A DNA stretch of 64,000 nucleotides, from the NCBI GenBank assembly GCA_016794345.1, contig JAEUKE010000081.1:1-64000 (forward strand), read 5' to 3'. The notes below the pieces were generated by a model, which ran no database searches, was not told the DNA's origin, and saw only the letters and a program-made list of their open reading frames with translations. Every line of letters begins with the position of its first letter. Within the stretch, counting starts at the first letter, position 1. Of this stretch, positions 15,910 to 24,455 are shown piece by piece. This stretch comes from Myxococcales bacterium (GTDB lineage: Bacteria > Myxococcota_A > Polyangia > Polyangiales > Polyangiaceae). Made by a program: the position numbers and the translations under genes.

Positions 15910-17124
15910 ATGGACACGAAGAAGAAGAAGCAATTCCGCTTGGCGGGGGTTCCGATCGCTGCGCTCGCGCTGGCTGCGCCGGCACTGGTGCTCAGCGGCT
16001 CGGGTTGCACCGACGACCTCTGCTGCTCCGATTTCAAGCCCGGCACCGACATGACCGCCATCGACTGGGGTCTGGACGGCTCGGCCAACATCGAGTTCGG
16101 CCTCGCGCTGCAGGCCATCGGTGACTTCTCTGCGGCCGCGACGGCCATCACGACGGACCTCGGCGTCGCCTGCCGCGGCATCGCGGTCGATCTCGGCGCC
16201 GACCCGAACTCGGTCACCGCGACGGATCCGAACGAAGTGACGAGCGCGTGGTGCAGCGCCGCTGTCACGGCGATCGGCCAGATCAAGGCGCAGGCGCAGC
16301 TCTCCATCAGCGTGCAGCCCGCCAAGTGCTCGATCGACGTCAGCGTGCAGGGGAGCTGCGAGGGCAAGTGCCAGGTGGACGCGAGCTGCGACCCGGGCAC
16401 GATCGAGGCCCGCTGCACCGGCGGCGAGATCAGCGGCAAGTGCGAGGCGGCCTGCACCGGCAAGTGTGAGGGGTCGGCCAGCGTCGCCGTCACCTGTGAA
16501 GGCGCTTGCGAAGGCACGTGCTCGGGCACCTGCTCGGGCGCCTGCAACGGCAAGTGCAACGTCAACGGCACCATCACCGAGGTCAACGGCCAGTGCGCCG
16601 GCACCTGCGAAGGCACCTGCGACGCGAACTGCGGCGGCAGCTGCCGTGGCTCGTGCCAGGCGTCGGGCAACGCCAACGTCACCTGCGAGGGTGAGTGCAC
16701 CGGCAGCTGCTCGGTCGAGATGAAGGCGCCGAAGTGCACGGCCGAGCTCCAGCCGCCGAGCTGCGAGGCGTCCGCCGAGTGCCAGGCGTCCTGCAAGGCG
16801 AGCGCGAGCGCCAAGGCGGAGTGCACGCCGCCGGCCGTCACGATCGAGGCGTCCGGTGGCGCCGACATCAAGGCGAAGATCGCGGTCCTCGAGAAGTGGC
16901 TCCCGCAGATCTACCTCATCGCCGAGGCGCGCGCCGAGCTGCTCGTCGGCAATGCGACGGCCATGCTCGAGGTCGCGGGCAACCTCGACGCCTCGCTCGA
17001 GGGTGATGGTAAGGCGATCTTCTGCATCGTCCCGGCCCTCTCGGCGATCGAGCAGGCGGTCACGAACATCGAGGCGAGCTTCAGCGCCTCGGTCAGCGTC
17101 GCGGGCTCGCTCACCTCGGGCTGA
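15910..17124 (+). CDS. Lipoprotein with C-x3-C repeat array
   Basis: 404 residues. A Lys-rich start and hydrophobic segment lead to SGSGC (Cys33), a lipobox-like site. The N-terminal third (40-145) and the last hundred residues are helical and Ala-rich (QIYLIAEARAELLVGNATAM). Between them, residues 150-267 hold 22 cysteines, many spaced exactly four apart as C-x-G-x (CEGACEGTCSGTCSGAC, CAGTCEGTCDANC). Such spacing could form a ladder of disulfides or a multi-metal site. I do not recognise a named family. It ends just before a strong terminator. It is probably a surface or periplasmic structural lipoprotein, with no enzyme motif. Confidence 0.8.
   Translation: MDTKKKKQFRLAGVPIAALALAAPALVLSGSGCTDDLCCSDFKPGTDMTAIDWGLDGSANIEFGLALQAIGDFSAAATAITTDLGVACRGIAVDLGADPNSVTATDPNEVTSAWCSAAVTAIGQIKAQAQLSISVQPAKCSIDVSVQGSCEGKCQVDASCDPGTIEARCTGGEISGKCEAACTGKCEGSASVAVTCEGACEGTCSGTCSGACNGKCNVNGTITEVNGQCAGTCEGTCDANCGGSCRGSCQASGNANVTCEGECTGSCSVEMKAPKCTAELQPPSCEASAECQASCKASASAKAECTPPAVTIEASGGADIKAKIAVLEKWLPQIYLIAEARAELLVGNATAMLEVAGNLDASLEGDGKAIFCIVPALSAIEQAVTNIEASFSASVSVAGSLTSG
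16357..16710 (+). repeat. Cys-Gly repeat region within the lipoprotein gene
   Basis: Degenerate 12-bp units encode C-x-G-x (TGC-NNN-GGC-NNN); 22 Cys codons fall in 118 codons. Some neighbouring units are near identical at the DNA level, which favours slipped-strand changes in copy number. Confidence 0.7.
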
Positions 17125-17147
17125 GCTCTCGCGCTCACGAAAGAAAG

Positions 17148-17180
17148 AAGCCGCGCTCCTCTGGAGCGCGGCTTCGTTTT
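17148..17180. terminator. Intrinsic terminator, probably bidirectional
   Basis: A 12-bp perfect stem (AAGCCGCGCTCC at 17148-17159, loop TCT, GGAGCGCGGCTT at 17163-17174) is followed by CGTTTTG on the plus strand. On the minus strand the hairpin is followed by CTTTCTTTC. It separates the C-x3-C lipoprotein gene from the convergent hybrid kinase gene and likely serves both. Confidence 0.85.
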
Positions 17181-17203
17181 GTGCGGAGGTCGACCCTCGT
17201 CGA

Positions 17204-18826
17204 TCAGGTCAGCGTGCGCCCGCGGAGCACCTCGTCGACCAGCGTCATGAGCTCCTGCACGCGGAACGGCTTCTGGAGGAAGCCCGCGAGGCCCTTGCCG
17301 GCGAACTTCGACACGGCCTCCTGCTCGCTGTAGCCGCTCGAGAGGATGACGCGGACGTCGCTCTTGATCCGGCGGAGCTCGCGGTACGTCTCGGACCCGT
17401 CGAGGTGGGGCATCGTCATGTCCAGGATCACCAGCGCGATGTCGGGCGCGTGCTCCTTGTAGACCTCGACGCCGGCGCGGCCGTCCGCTGCGGTGAGGAC
17501 CCGGAAGCCTTCGTGCTCGAGGAGCCTGCGCACCGTTGCCCGCACCGTCTCTTCGTCGTCGACGACGAGGACGGCGCCCTCCGAGCGCGGCAGGTTTGGA
17601 CCCTTTCGGTCGGTCGTCGCGGCGGGGAGCCCGGGAACGGCGGGGAAGAGGACCTTCAGCGTCGAGCCGCGGCCCGGCTCGCTGTAGACCTTCACGGCGC
17701 CGCGGTGTCCGCGGACGATCCCGAGGACGGCCGCGAGCCCGAGGCCGCGCCCCGGGAACTTCGTCGTGAAGAACGGATCGAAGATCTTCTCCCGCGTGCC
17801 CGGGTCCATCCCGCAGCCGGTGTCGGCGATCTCCATGTAGACGTAGACGCCCTCGGGCAGGTCGTCGTCCAGGTAGGACTCACGGAGGTAGCCGCGATCA
17901 CACTCCATCGCCCCGGTGGTGATGGTGACGACGCCGCTCCTCTCTTCGATCGCCTCCGACGCGTTGGTGACGAGGTTGAGCAAGACCTGCCGGACCTGCA
18001 GACCCTCTGCCTCGATGCGCGGCAGGTCCTTCGCGAGCGCGAGCTTCAGCACGGCCTTCTTGGAGAGCGAGACCTGGAGTAGGTGGAGCGTGTCCTCGAC
18101 CAGCGCCGAGAGGTCGATCGGCTCGACCACGAAGCGACCGCGGCCCGAGTACGCGAGCATCTGCCGGCAGAGGTCCGCCGCGCGCTGGCCCGCCAGCTCG
18201 CAGTCGGCCAGGTAGTCGTGCACCGGGGACACGGTCTCGAGCTCCATGCGCGCGAGCGACACGTTGCCGAGCATGGCCACGAGGAGGTTGTTGAAGTCGT
18301 GTGCGATCCCGCCCGCGAGCACGCCGAGGCTCTCGAGCTTCTGCGCGTGCTGCACCTGGGCCCGGAGCTTCGCGTGCTCGACCTCGGCGCGCTGCCTCTC
18401 GGTCACGTCGCGCGCGTGCATCACGAGCGCCGCGACCTCGGGCACGTGGAGGAGGTTCATCATGACGGGCTCGAGGACGACCCACCGGCCCTCGGCGTGG
18501 CGCGCGCGGGCGGGCGGCCCGAGCACGCGGAGGCCCGGCTGGCCCAGGACGTCGCGCATGGTCTTGTCTGCCACCGCGACGTCGTCCGGGTGGGGCGGAG
18601 GGAGCGGCCTCCCGAGCACCTCGCTCGGCTTCCAGCCGAGCACGCGCTCGACCGAGGGGCTCACGTAGGTGACCGAGCCCGAGGCATCGAGCATGAGGAT
18701 CACGTCGCTCGTCGACTCGAGCAACGCGACCATTCTCCGCTCGCACGCGACGAGCTTGCGCTGCGTCTCCTCGAGCGCGCGCGTCGTGGCTTCGAGCTCG
18801 CGGCGGAGCCGCTCCTCCTCGGTCAT
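17204..18826 (-). CDS. PAS hybrid histidine kinase with C-terminal receiver
   Basis: 540 residues, ATG at 18826 ([10 protein letters not shown]). Order: N-terminal coiled coil (1-35), PAS domain (about 32-145: [32 protein letters not shown]), HisKA with GGIAHDFNN (phospho-His176), and HATPase with N-box [10 protein letters not shown]1 DTGCGMD, F-box DPFFTTKF and G2 GRGLGLAAV. It ends in a receiver ([22 protein letters not shown] with the acceptor Asp, LQKPF with the conserved Lys). There is no membrane segment, so it is a cytoplasmic sensor. The output must be a further relay, because no DNA-binding domain is present. It is divergent from mrp with a 17-bp inverted repeat between them. Confidence 0.92.
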   Translation of the reverse strand: MTEEERLRRELEATTRALEETQRKLVACERRMVALLESTSDVILMLDASGSVTYVSPSVERVLGWKPSEVLGRPLPPPHPDDVAVADKTMRDVLGQPGLRVLGPPARARHAEGRWVVLEPVMMNLLHVPEVAALVMHARDVTERQRAEVEHAKLRAQVQHAQKLESLGVLAGGIAHDFNNLLVAMLGNVSLARMELETVSPVHDYLADCELAGQRAADLCRQMLAYSGRGRFVVEPIDLSALVEDTLHLLQVSLSKKAVLKLALAKDLPRIEAEGLQVRQVLLNLVTNASEAIEERSGVVTITTGAMECDRGYLRESYLDDDLPEGVYVYMEIADTGCGMDPGTREKIFDPFFTTKFPGRGLGLAAVLGIVRGHRGAVKVYSEPGRGSTLKVLFPAVPGLPAATTDRKGPNLPRSEGAVLVVDDEETVRATVRRLLEHEGFRVLTAADGRAGVEVYKEHAPDIALVILDMTMPHLDGSETYRELRRIKSDVRVILSSGYSEQEAVSKFAGKGLAGFLQKPFRVQELMTLVDEVLRGRTLT

Positions 18827-18842
18827 CAGGAGCGATGGTAAG

Positions 18843-18859
18843 CCAAACCGAACGTTTGG
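18843..18859. promoter_or_regulatory. Inverted repeat in the kinase/mrp divergent promoter
   Basis: CCAAAC-CGAAC-GTTTGG (perfect 6-bp arms, 5-base spacer) lies in the 81-bp gap between the two divergent starts. Its size and place fit a dimeric repressor or activator site that could control one or both genes. The binding protein is unknown. Confidence 0.35.
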
Positions 18860-18907
18860 GTGGAGCCGCGTTTGACGGACGGCCGAACAAGGCCTAAGCC
18901 CACGCAA

Positions 18908-20020
18908 ATGGCCCTCTCAGTCGAAACGGTTCAATCGGCGGTCGGCGCTCTGCTCGAGCCCGAGCTCGGCAAGACGCTCGCGGAGATCGGTGCCGTCCGC
19001 GGAGTCGAGGTGCGCGGCGCGGACGTGTCCGTCGAGGTGGTGCTGGGCTCCCCCGCCTATCGCCCACGGCAAGCGCTGCTCGAGCACATCGAGAAGGTCG
19101 TGAAGAACCTCGGCGCGACGACGGTCGCGGTTCGCTGGGGCTACGAGATGACGAGCCGCGAGATCCTGCAGGACGACCCCTGCCCCGCGGTCGCCAACAT
19201 CCTCCTCGTGATGAGCGGCAAGGGCGGGGTCGGCAAGAGCACCGTCGCGACGAACCTCGCGCTCGCCCTCAAGCGATCGGGCGCGCGCGTGGGGCTTCTG
19301 GACGCCGACATGTACGGGCCCAGCCTCCCGACGATGCTCGGCGTCGCCGGGCGTCCGGTCTCGGCGGACGGCAAGAAGTTCCTGCCGCTCGAGCGCTTCG
19401 GGGTGAAGCTGATGAGCCTCGGCTTCATGCTGGAAGATCCTCGCCAGGCGGTGATCTGGCGCGGGCCGATGCTGCAGGGGGCGCTCTTGCAGTTCCTCAA
19501 GGACGTCGACTGGGGTGAGCTCGACTACCTGGTGCTCGATCTGCCGCCCGGGACGGGCGACATCGCCCTCACGATCTCGCAGAAGCTCCGTTCGACCGGC
19601 GCGGTCATCGTGACCACACCGCAGGAGGTCGCCCTGCAAGATGTTTACAAATCTGTCAGCATGGCGAAGAAGGTGGGCATCCCCATCCTCGGGGTGGTGG
19701 AGAACGAGAGCTTCTTCATCTGTGACGGCTGTGACAAACGCCACGAGCTCTTCGGCTCCGGTGGCGGAAAGGCCGTCGCCGACTTCTCGGAGGCACCGCT
19801 GCTCGGGCAGATCCCGCTCGATCGGAGCATCCGGGAGTGGGGCGACGCGGGCACGCCGGTCGTGCAGGCCTCGCCCGAGTCGCCTGTCGCCAAGGCCTTC
19901 GTCGACGTGGCCGAGCGGCTCGCCGGCCGCATCACCGCCGCAAACACCGAGCGCGAGGGCGCAGGCCTCGTCATCGACCGCACCGGCGGCAAGAACCGAC
20001 ACCTGCCGATTGCCCGGTAA
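18908..20020 (+). CDS. apbC: Mrp/ApbC-family iron-sulfur cluster carrier ATPase
   Basis: 370 residues, ATG at 18908 (MALSVETVQSAVG). Residues 1-85 are a MIP18/DUF59-like domain. The MinD-like P-loop NTPase follows, with the deviant Walker A GKGGVGKST (104-112), LDADMYGPS, WRGPML and DLPPGTGD. The cluster-bridging CxxC (ICDGCDKRH, Cys272/Cys275) is conserved. The family binds a bridging 4Fe-4S cluster in a homodimer and passes it to apo-proteins in the cytoplasm. Length is typical. The stop is followed by an A-rich stretch and a short CCCCG/CGGGG hairpin near 20060 before the S1 gene. Confidence 0.93.
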   Translation: MALSVETVQSAVGALLEPELGKTLAEIGAVRGVEVRGADVSVEVVLGSPAYRPRQALLEHIEKVVKNLGATTVAVRWGYEMTSREILQDDPCPAVANILLVMSGKGGVGKSTVATNLALALKRSGARVGLLDADMYGPSLPTMLGVAGRPVSADGKKFLPLERFGVKLMSLGFMLEDPRQAVIWRGPMLQGALLQFLKDVDWGELDYLVLDLPPGTGDIALTISQKLRSTGAVIVTTPQEVALQDVYKSVSMAKKVGIPILGVVENESFFICDGCDKRHELFGSGGGKAVADFSEAPLLGQIPLDRSIREWGDAGTPVVQASPESPVAKAFVDVAERLAGRITAANTEREGAGLVIDRTGGKNRHLPIAR

Positions 20021-20156
20021 ACCCTGAAAAAAACTGTACACCCGGCCCACTAGCCCTGGACCCCGCCTCGGGGTAGGCTCCGCCCCCTTCGTCGGCTGGC
20101 GCGCGTAGCCTGTCATGCGCGCCTCCTCGCATCCGTCCATCGCAGCCCTCATCCCC

Positions 20157-21920
20157 ATGAACCCCGAGAACGAGTCGAACACTTCCCCCTCGCCCGAAGC
20201 CGCCCCAACGCAGGGCGAAGGAGAGGGTGCGCCCTCCGAGACCACACCTCGCGAGCCGGCCGAGCCGGCCGCCGCCGCTGCCGAGGCGGCGCAGGCGGGA
20301 CCCGAGGGAGAAGCCGCCGAGAGCGGTGACGAAGAAGAAGGCGAGGGCGAAGAGCCGGCAGCCGAGGGTGCAGGCGCCGAGGGTGCAGGCGCCGAAGGCG
20401 CGACAGCGGAAGGCGCGCCCAAGAAGAAGCGCCGTCGTCGGCGCAAGAAGAAGCCGGGCGCGGCGGCCGAAGGCGCGGAGGGCCAGCCCCCCGCCGAAGG
20501 TCAACACGCCGAAGGTCACGAGGGCGAGCACAAGGAGCGTCGCCCCAAGCCCGAGCCGCTCCCGTTCCGGATCGGCGAGGAGGTGTTCGGCAAGGTCGAG
20601 GGCGTGACGGACGACGTCATCTGGATCGACGTCGCCGGCAAGGCGCTCGGCATCTTCGACCGCCGCGAGCTCGGCGAGGGTGAGCCGCCGCAGCCGGGCG
20701 ATCAGTTCATCGCCACCGTCGCCAGCCACGGCGTCCGCGGCGGTGTCCTGCGCATGGCCCGCGCGCCCTTCGTCATCGACGACTCGAAGGCCAAGGTCGA
20801 GAAGGCCAAGGAGGCAGAGGAGCTCGTCGAGGGCTTCGTCACCGCGTCCGTGAAGGGCGGCATCGAGGTCGACATCGACGGGCTTCGCGCCTTCGCGCCC
20901 GCCTCCCACGTGGAGCTCCGGCCCGGCGGTGACCTGTCGCACCTCGTCGGGCGCCGGCTCAACTTCGTCGTGCTGCAATACGAGAAGAAGGGGCGCGACA
21001 TCGTCGTGTCCCGCAAGAAGTTCCTCCAGGAGGAAGCGCAGCAGGCGCGCGCGGGCGCGCTCAAGAGCCTCGAGCCCGGCAGCGTGCACAAGGGCGTCGT
21101 GCGCACCGTCGTGCAGTGGGGCGTCTTCGTCGCCCTCACGGACGCGAACAACCTCGAGGGGCTCATCCACGCCACGGAGGCCAGCCACGACCGCAGCGCG
21201 AAGCTGACGGATCTGTTCAAGCCCGGCGACCCGGTCGAGGTGAAGGTCCTCAAGGTCGACGAGAAGGGCAAGATCTGGCTCAGCCGCAAGGCGATGACCA
21301 ACGACCCGTGGGACGCAGTCGCGCAGAAATACGCGGTCGGCACGCGCCACACCGGCAAGATCGTCCGCCTGCAGCCCTTCGGCGCGTTCATCGAGCTCGA
21401 GCCCGGGATCGACGGCCTCTGTTACACGGCCGACATGTCCCTCAAGCCGATCGCGCACCCGAAGGACATGGTGAAGATCGACGACACGATGGAGGTCGTC
21501 GTAGCCACCTGCGACAGCGCGACCCGGAAGATCTCGCTCCACCCGGCGCCCCCGGAGGACGAGGCCGGCGAGCCGCGACCCAAGGTCGGCCCGCACCGCG
21601 TCGTCAAGGTGGCCGTCGTGCAGCAGAGCGACGCCGGCTTGCTCGTTCGCGTCATCGGCCTCACCGGTCGTGCGGCGCGCGGCTTCATCCCCGCCGGTCA
21701 CACCGGCACCCAGCGCGGGACCGACCTGCGCAAGGTGTTCCCGGTCGGCACGAAGCTCGAGGCGAAGGTGCTCGACGTCGACACGCGTCGCGGCGAGACC
21801 AAGCTCTCGATCCGCGCGATGAAGGAAGACGCCGAGAAGGCCGCCTACCAGGAGTACCGCGAGCAGGTGAACCGCGAGGCCAAGTTCGGCACCTTCGCGG
21901 ATCTTCTGAAGAAGAACTGA
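20157..21920 (+). CDS. S1 RNA-binding domain protein (RpsA-like)
   Basis: 587 residues from the ATG at 20157; an in-frame ATG at 20115 would add 14 residues and no ribosome-binding site decides between them. The first 135 residues are low-complexity Glu/Ala/Gly with a basic patch (KKKRRRRRKKK). About five S1-type OB modules follow: IGEEVFGKVEGVTDDVIWID, EELVEGFVTASVKGGIEVDI, VHKGVVRTVVQWGVFVALTD, RHTGKIVRLQPFGAFIELEP, and a more divergent last one (VVKVAVVQQSDAGLLVRV). It probably binds mRNA on or near the ribosome. It is not a standard six-module RpsA, so it may be an accessory S1 protein. Confidence 0.85.
   Translation: MNPENESNTSPSPEAAPTQGEGEGAPSETTPREPAEPAAAAAEAAQAGPEGEAAESGDEEEGEGEEPAAEGAGAEGAGAEGATAEGAPKKKRRRRRKKKPGAAAEGAEGQPPAEGQHAEGHEGEHKERRPKPEPLPFRIGEEVFGKVEGVTDDVIWIDVAGKALGIFDRRELGEGEPPQPGDQFIATVASHGVRGGVLRMARAPFVIDDSKAKVEKAKEAEELVEGFVTASVKGGIEVDIDGLRAFAPASHVELRPGGDLSHLVGRRLNFVVLQYEKKGRDIVVSRKKFLQEEAQQARAGALKSLEPGSVHKGVVRTVVQWGVFVALTDANNLEGLIHATEASHDRSAKLTDLFKPGDPVEVKVLKVDEKGKIWLSRKAMTNDPWDAVAQKYAVGTRHTGKIVRLQPFGAFIELEPGIDGLCYTADMSLKPIAHPKDMVKIDDTMEVVVATCDSATRKISLHPAPPEDEAGEPRPKVGPHRVVKVAVVQQSDAGLLVRVIGLTGRAARGFIPAGHTGTQRGTDLRKVFPVGTKLEAKVLDVDTRRGETKLSIRAMKEDAEKAAYQEYREQVNREAKFGTFADLLKKN
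20361..20414 (+). repeat. 15-bp tandem repeat coding for AEGAG
   Basis: GCCGAGGGTGCAGGC occurs twice exactly (20361-20375, 20376-20390), followed by two degenerate units. It encodes AEGAG-AEGAG-AEGAT-AEGAP in the disordered N-terminus of the S1 protein. Confidence 0.75.
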
Positions 21921-21986
21921 CGGTACTGTCCGCTTGCGTGCCGGCGCCGAGCGGGGCCTCTGCCCCGCTCGCGTCGTTCCATGCGG

Positions 21987-22952
21987 CTACTTCGAGTACA
22001 CGGCGAGGGCGAGCAGGCCGAACGGCCGCGCGAAGATGCCCTCGACGCTCTCGCGGACCCCGAAGATCGCGCCGGCCGAGAGCGAAGGCTCGATCATGGC
22101 CTCGCCCGCTTCGAAGCGGAGCGCGACGGGCGTGGCGGAGGCGAGCCCGCCGCCGATCACCCCCTCGCCGTAGTAGTCCTGCATGTAGCCGGCGGCGGGG
22201 CCGAAGCTCACGCCGAAGCCGTACGGCCCGGCCACGAAGAGGAACACCTCGGGGCGGATCACGGCGACGCCCATCGAGCCGTACGGGAACGCCGCGCCGA
22301 AGCCGCCGATCCCCAGGCGGAAGTCGACGATGCCCGCGCGGATCCCGGCGAAGGCGGTCGCGCCGCCCACCCCCGCGCCGCCCGGGAACGCGGGCGCCAC
22401 CGCGCCCCCGGCCATGCCGCCGCCGTACCAGCCGTCGAGGCTCTCCGAGCGGCGCGACGGCGCGGGCTCGTCCTCGACGTGGCTGCTCGCCGCGGCGGCC
22501 TCGGTCGCGACCTCCGCGCTCCGGCAGACGTGATCGAAGCAACGCAGCCCCTCCGCGCAGTCGACCCGCGCCTCGCAGCTCTCGCCGGCTTCCCCGCGCG
22601 CGCGGCCCTCGACCTGCGCTTCGACCGGAGGCGGCGCGGCCTCGGCCGGCCCGGTGGTCTCGGGCGGCGGTGGGGAGGGCGGGGCAGGGGGCGCGGGCGC
22701 GGGGCGCGCCGGCTCCTCCGACTTGACGCCCGGCCGCTCGACGGCGGCGATCTCGTCGCCGCGGACCTCTCGCGTCCCGCCTTGCACGAGGATCAGCTTG
22801 AGACCGCCGCCGGGCAGCTCCTCGAGCACGGTGCCCTCGAGCGTCTGTCCGGACTTGAGCTTCACCTTCGTGAGGCTGCTCTGGGCCCACGACGTGCCCG
22901 CCGCGGCGACGAGCGCGAGCGCGAGCGCGATCGCGACGGCGCGCGTCCTCAT
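21987..22952 (-). CDS. Exported glycine-rich surface protein with SH3-like and Cys motif (copy 1)
   Basis: 321 residues. A signal peptide is cleaved near WAQSS (residue 23). Residues 24-75 form a small beta domain (KVKLKSGQTLEGTVLEELPG, ILVQGGTREVRGDEIAAV). A long Pro/Ala linker follows, then a compact Cys motif (GESCEARVDCAEGLRCFDHVC), and a Gly/aromatic C-terminal half (WYGGGMAGGAVAPAFPGGAG, VAGPYGFGVSFGPAAGYM, LRFEAGEAMIEPSLSAGAIF) that looks like outer-membrane beta strands, ending AVYSK. The same architecture and many identical stretches recur in the gene at 43701-44636. Its start overlaps the stop of the upstream lipoprotein (ATGA). Function is unknown; surface location is inferred. Confidence 0.75.
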   Translation of the reverse strand: MRTRAVAIALALALVAAAGTSWAQSSLTKVKLKSGQTLEGTVLEELPGGGLKLILVQGGTREVRGDEIAAVERPGVKSEEPARPAPAPPAPPSPPPPETTGPAEAAPPPVEAQVEGRARGEAGESCEARVDCAEGLRCFDHVCRSAEVATEAAAASSHVEDEPAPSRRSESLDGWYGGGMAGGAVAPAFPGGAGVGGATAFAGIRAGIVDFRLGIGGFGAAFPYGSMGVAVIRPEVFLFVAGPYGFGVSFGPAAGYMQDYYGEGVIGGGLASATPVALRFEAGEAMIEPSLSAGAIFGVRESVEGIFARPFGLLALAVYSK

Positions 22953-23542
22953 TTGCCGTCCCCCGGGCCGAGCGTGTGCTCCGCGAGCTCGCCAGCGTCG
23001 TAGTTGGCGAGGTGCTCCTTCGCGCGGCGGATGCGCTCGTCCACGTCCTCCTTCCGCTCGGCGAGGTAGGCCTGGCCGCCGGGCTCATCGGGCGTGAAGG
23101 GCTCGGTCTCCGCGAGCCAGCCGTCGAGCTTGCTCCAGGCCTCGCTGCCCGGGTTGATGGGGACGAGGTCCGCTCGCGCGGAGAACGCGCCCATGCTCAA
23201 GGCGACCTCGACGAAGTAGACCTTGCCGGCCGCGAGGCTCGCCTTCACCGCGCCGGTGTTCTCGGCCCACACGATGAACGTGTGCTCGCCCGGCGGCATG
23301 CTCACGCTGAACCGAGACGAGGGCAGCGCCTCGCCGAGGAAGCGGCCCTTGCCGTCGAGGATCGTCTGCTTCAACGCGCCCCCGAAGCCCGACGGACGCA
23401 CGAAGACCACGACGGCGCTCTCCGACGCCGGCTTGACCGGCTGCGGCGCCGCGACGGGCCGCATGAACTCCGAGCTCGCCGAGCACCCCGCCGTGCTCGC
23501 CGCGAGCGCCCCCACCAGAACCATCCACGAACGACGAATCAT
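22949..23542 (-). CDS. Lipoprotein of the duplicated module (copy 1)
   Basis: 197 residues, ATG at 23542 (MIRRSWMVLVGALAASTAGC), lipobox TAGC with Cys20. The mature part has a beta-sandwich feel with PSGFGGALKQTILDGKGRFL, LPSSRFSVSMPPGEHTFIVW and AAGKVYFVEV. This resembles lipoproteins with DUF2846-like domains, which carry a 'PPGEH' turn. A charged helical tail follows (AERKEDVDERIRRAKEHL). A second copy at 42305-42898 has the same length and about 154 of 197 identical residues by my hand alignment. It is translationally coupled to the downstream glycine-rich gene. Function is unknown. Confidence 0.8.
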   Translation of the reverse strand: MIRRSWMVLVGALAASTAGCSASSEFMRPVAAPQPVKPASESAVVVFVRPSGFGGALKQTILDGKGRFLGEALPSSRFSVSMPPGEHTFIVWAENTGAVKASLAAGKVYFVEVALSMGAFSARADLVPINPGSEAWSKLDGWLAETEPFTPDEPGGQAYLAERKEDVDERIRRAKEHLANYDAGELAEHTLGPGDGK

Positions 23543-23758
23543 GTCTGTCCTGCCGACTGCAACGGGGGGACCTTCCACAAGGCGCGTGCCGCCATCGCGG
23601 TGACCGGATCGTGCGGACTTCTGCGCTTTTCGGCCGCGTGGGCCCGCCTCGCCCGCGTTGCATGCCGCGGCAAAGCGGCAGGCTCACGCGCCGCCGCTGG
23701 GCGGGCCTCGGTGGTGGGGCTGCCTCGCTGCCATGGAGGCACGCGGTATGATGCGCCA

Positions 23759-24382
23759 ATGCTCGTCTTCGGCTTCGAGCTCGACGTAGGCGTAGCGGTC
23801 AGCGTGAGCCGGGAGCGACAGCGCCCCGGCGAGCAGACCTACTACGCAGTTTCGTCTGGCCCGATCGACGCAGAGCGGGTACGCGCACAGATTCGCGAGG
23901 CCGGGCTCACGATGCTCACCGACGACCTCGCGAAGCCCCGGGGCGAGGGGCCGATGGCGATCGTTGCCCACCGCGGTAGCCAGACCCTGACCGTCAACTT
24001 CAGCGGCGCACCCTGGAACACACTCTACGTGTCTGCAGTCGATCACGACGAGCTGCTGCTGGTCGTGATCGAGAGCGGCACGTTCCGCTGGGCCGGTCGA
24101 GCGTGGCCGGCTTACTTCGATGCGGGGCGGATCGAGTCCGATGACGACGGGGACTTCATCGTTACCGCGACCGTCGATCCGGCCGCGGACCCCATCGCGC
24201 GGTACCGAGCCTGGGCCCTCGAGAGCGCCTTCGAGATCGAGGACCCGCTGAACGACTGGGAAGCCGAGCCGGACCTGTGGCTCGAACGGGGCGTTCGCTT
24301 TCGGGATGAACGATTCCGCGTGCAGGCCGATGTCGAGGACGGGACCCTGACGCTCTACATCTCTCGGGCCGCCAAGATCTGA
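23759..24382 (+). CDS. Hypothetical protein, orphan
   Basis: 207 residues from the ATG at 23759; the ribosome-binding site is weak (GGAGG at 23735-23739 is about 20 bases away), so the start is uncertain. It has no signal peptide and no membrane segment, and is acidic overall with a mixed alpha/beta pattern (TLTVNFSGAPWNTLYVSAVD, LLLVVIESGTFRWAGRAWPA, GTLTLYISRAAKI). Codon use is less uniformly GC3-rich than its neighbours. The size, acidity and isolation would suit an orphan immunity-type protein, but nothing identifies it. Confidence 0.55.
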   Translation: MLVFGFELDVGVAVSVSRERQRPGEQTYYAVSSGPIDAERVRAQIREAGLTMLTDDLAKPRGEGPMAIVAHRGSQTLTVNFSGAPWNTLYVSAVDHDELLLVVIESGTFRWAGRAWPAYFDAGRIESDDDGDFIVTATVDPAADPIARYRAWALESAFEIEDPLNDWEAEPDLWLERGVRFRDERFRVQADVEDGTLTLYISRAAKI

Positions 24383-24444
24383 AGCCACCCTCGTGCCCGT
24401 GCCCGGAACGACCGGTCACGTTTGAAGACGCACCGGGTGCTGTT

Positions 24445-24451
24445 AAGGAGG
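24445..24451 (+). promoter_or_regulatory. Near-perfect Shine-Dalgarno selecting a TTG start
   Basis: AAGGAGG lies 4 bases before TTG 24456-24458. No ATG or GTG at a suitable distance is in that frame, so this site decides the unusual start of the 121-residue protein. Confidence 0.7.
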
Positions 24452-24455
24452 TCGC

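Noticed and set aside
16357..16710. Possible CRISPR-like or minisatellite array
   Set aside because: The repetition is at the protein level (C-x-G-x) with varied codons; no constant repeats with unique spacers are present.
22976..23758. Plus-strand coding upstream of the 207-residue orphan
   Set aside because: The frame is open, but it is antisense to the lipoprotein and glycine-rich genes and shows no domain.
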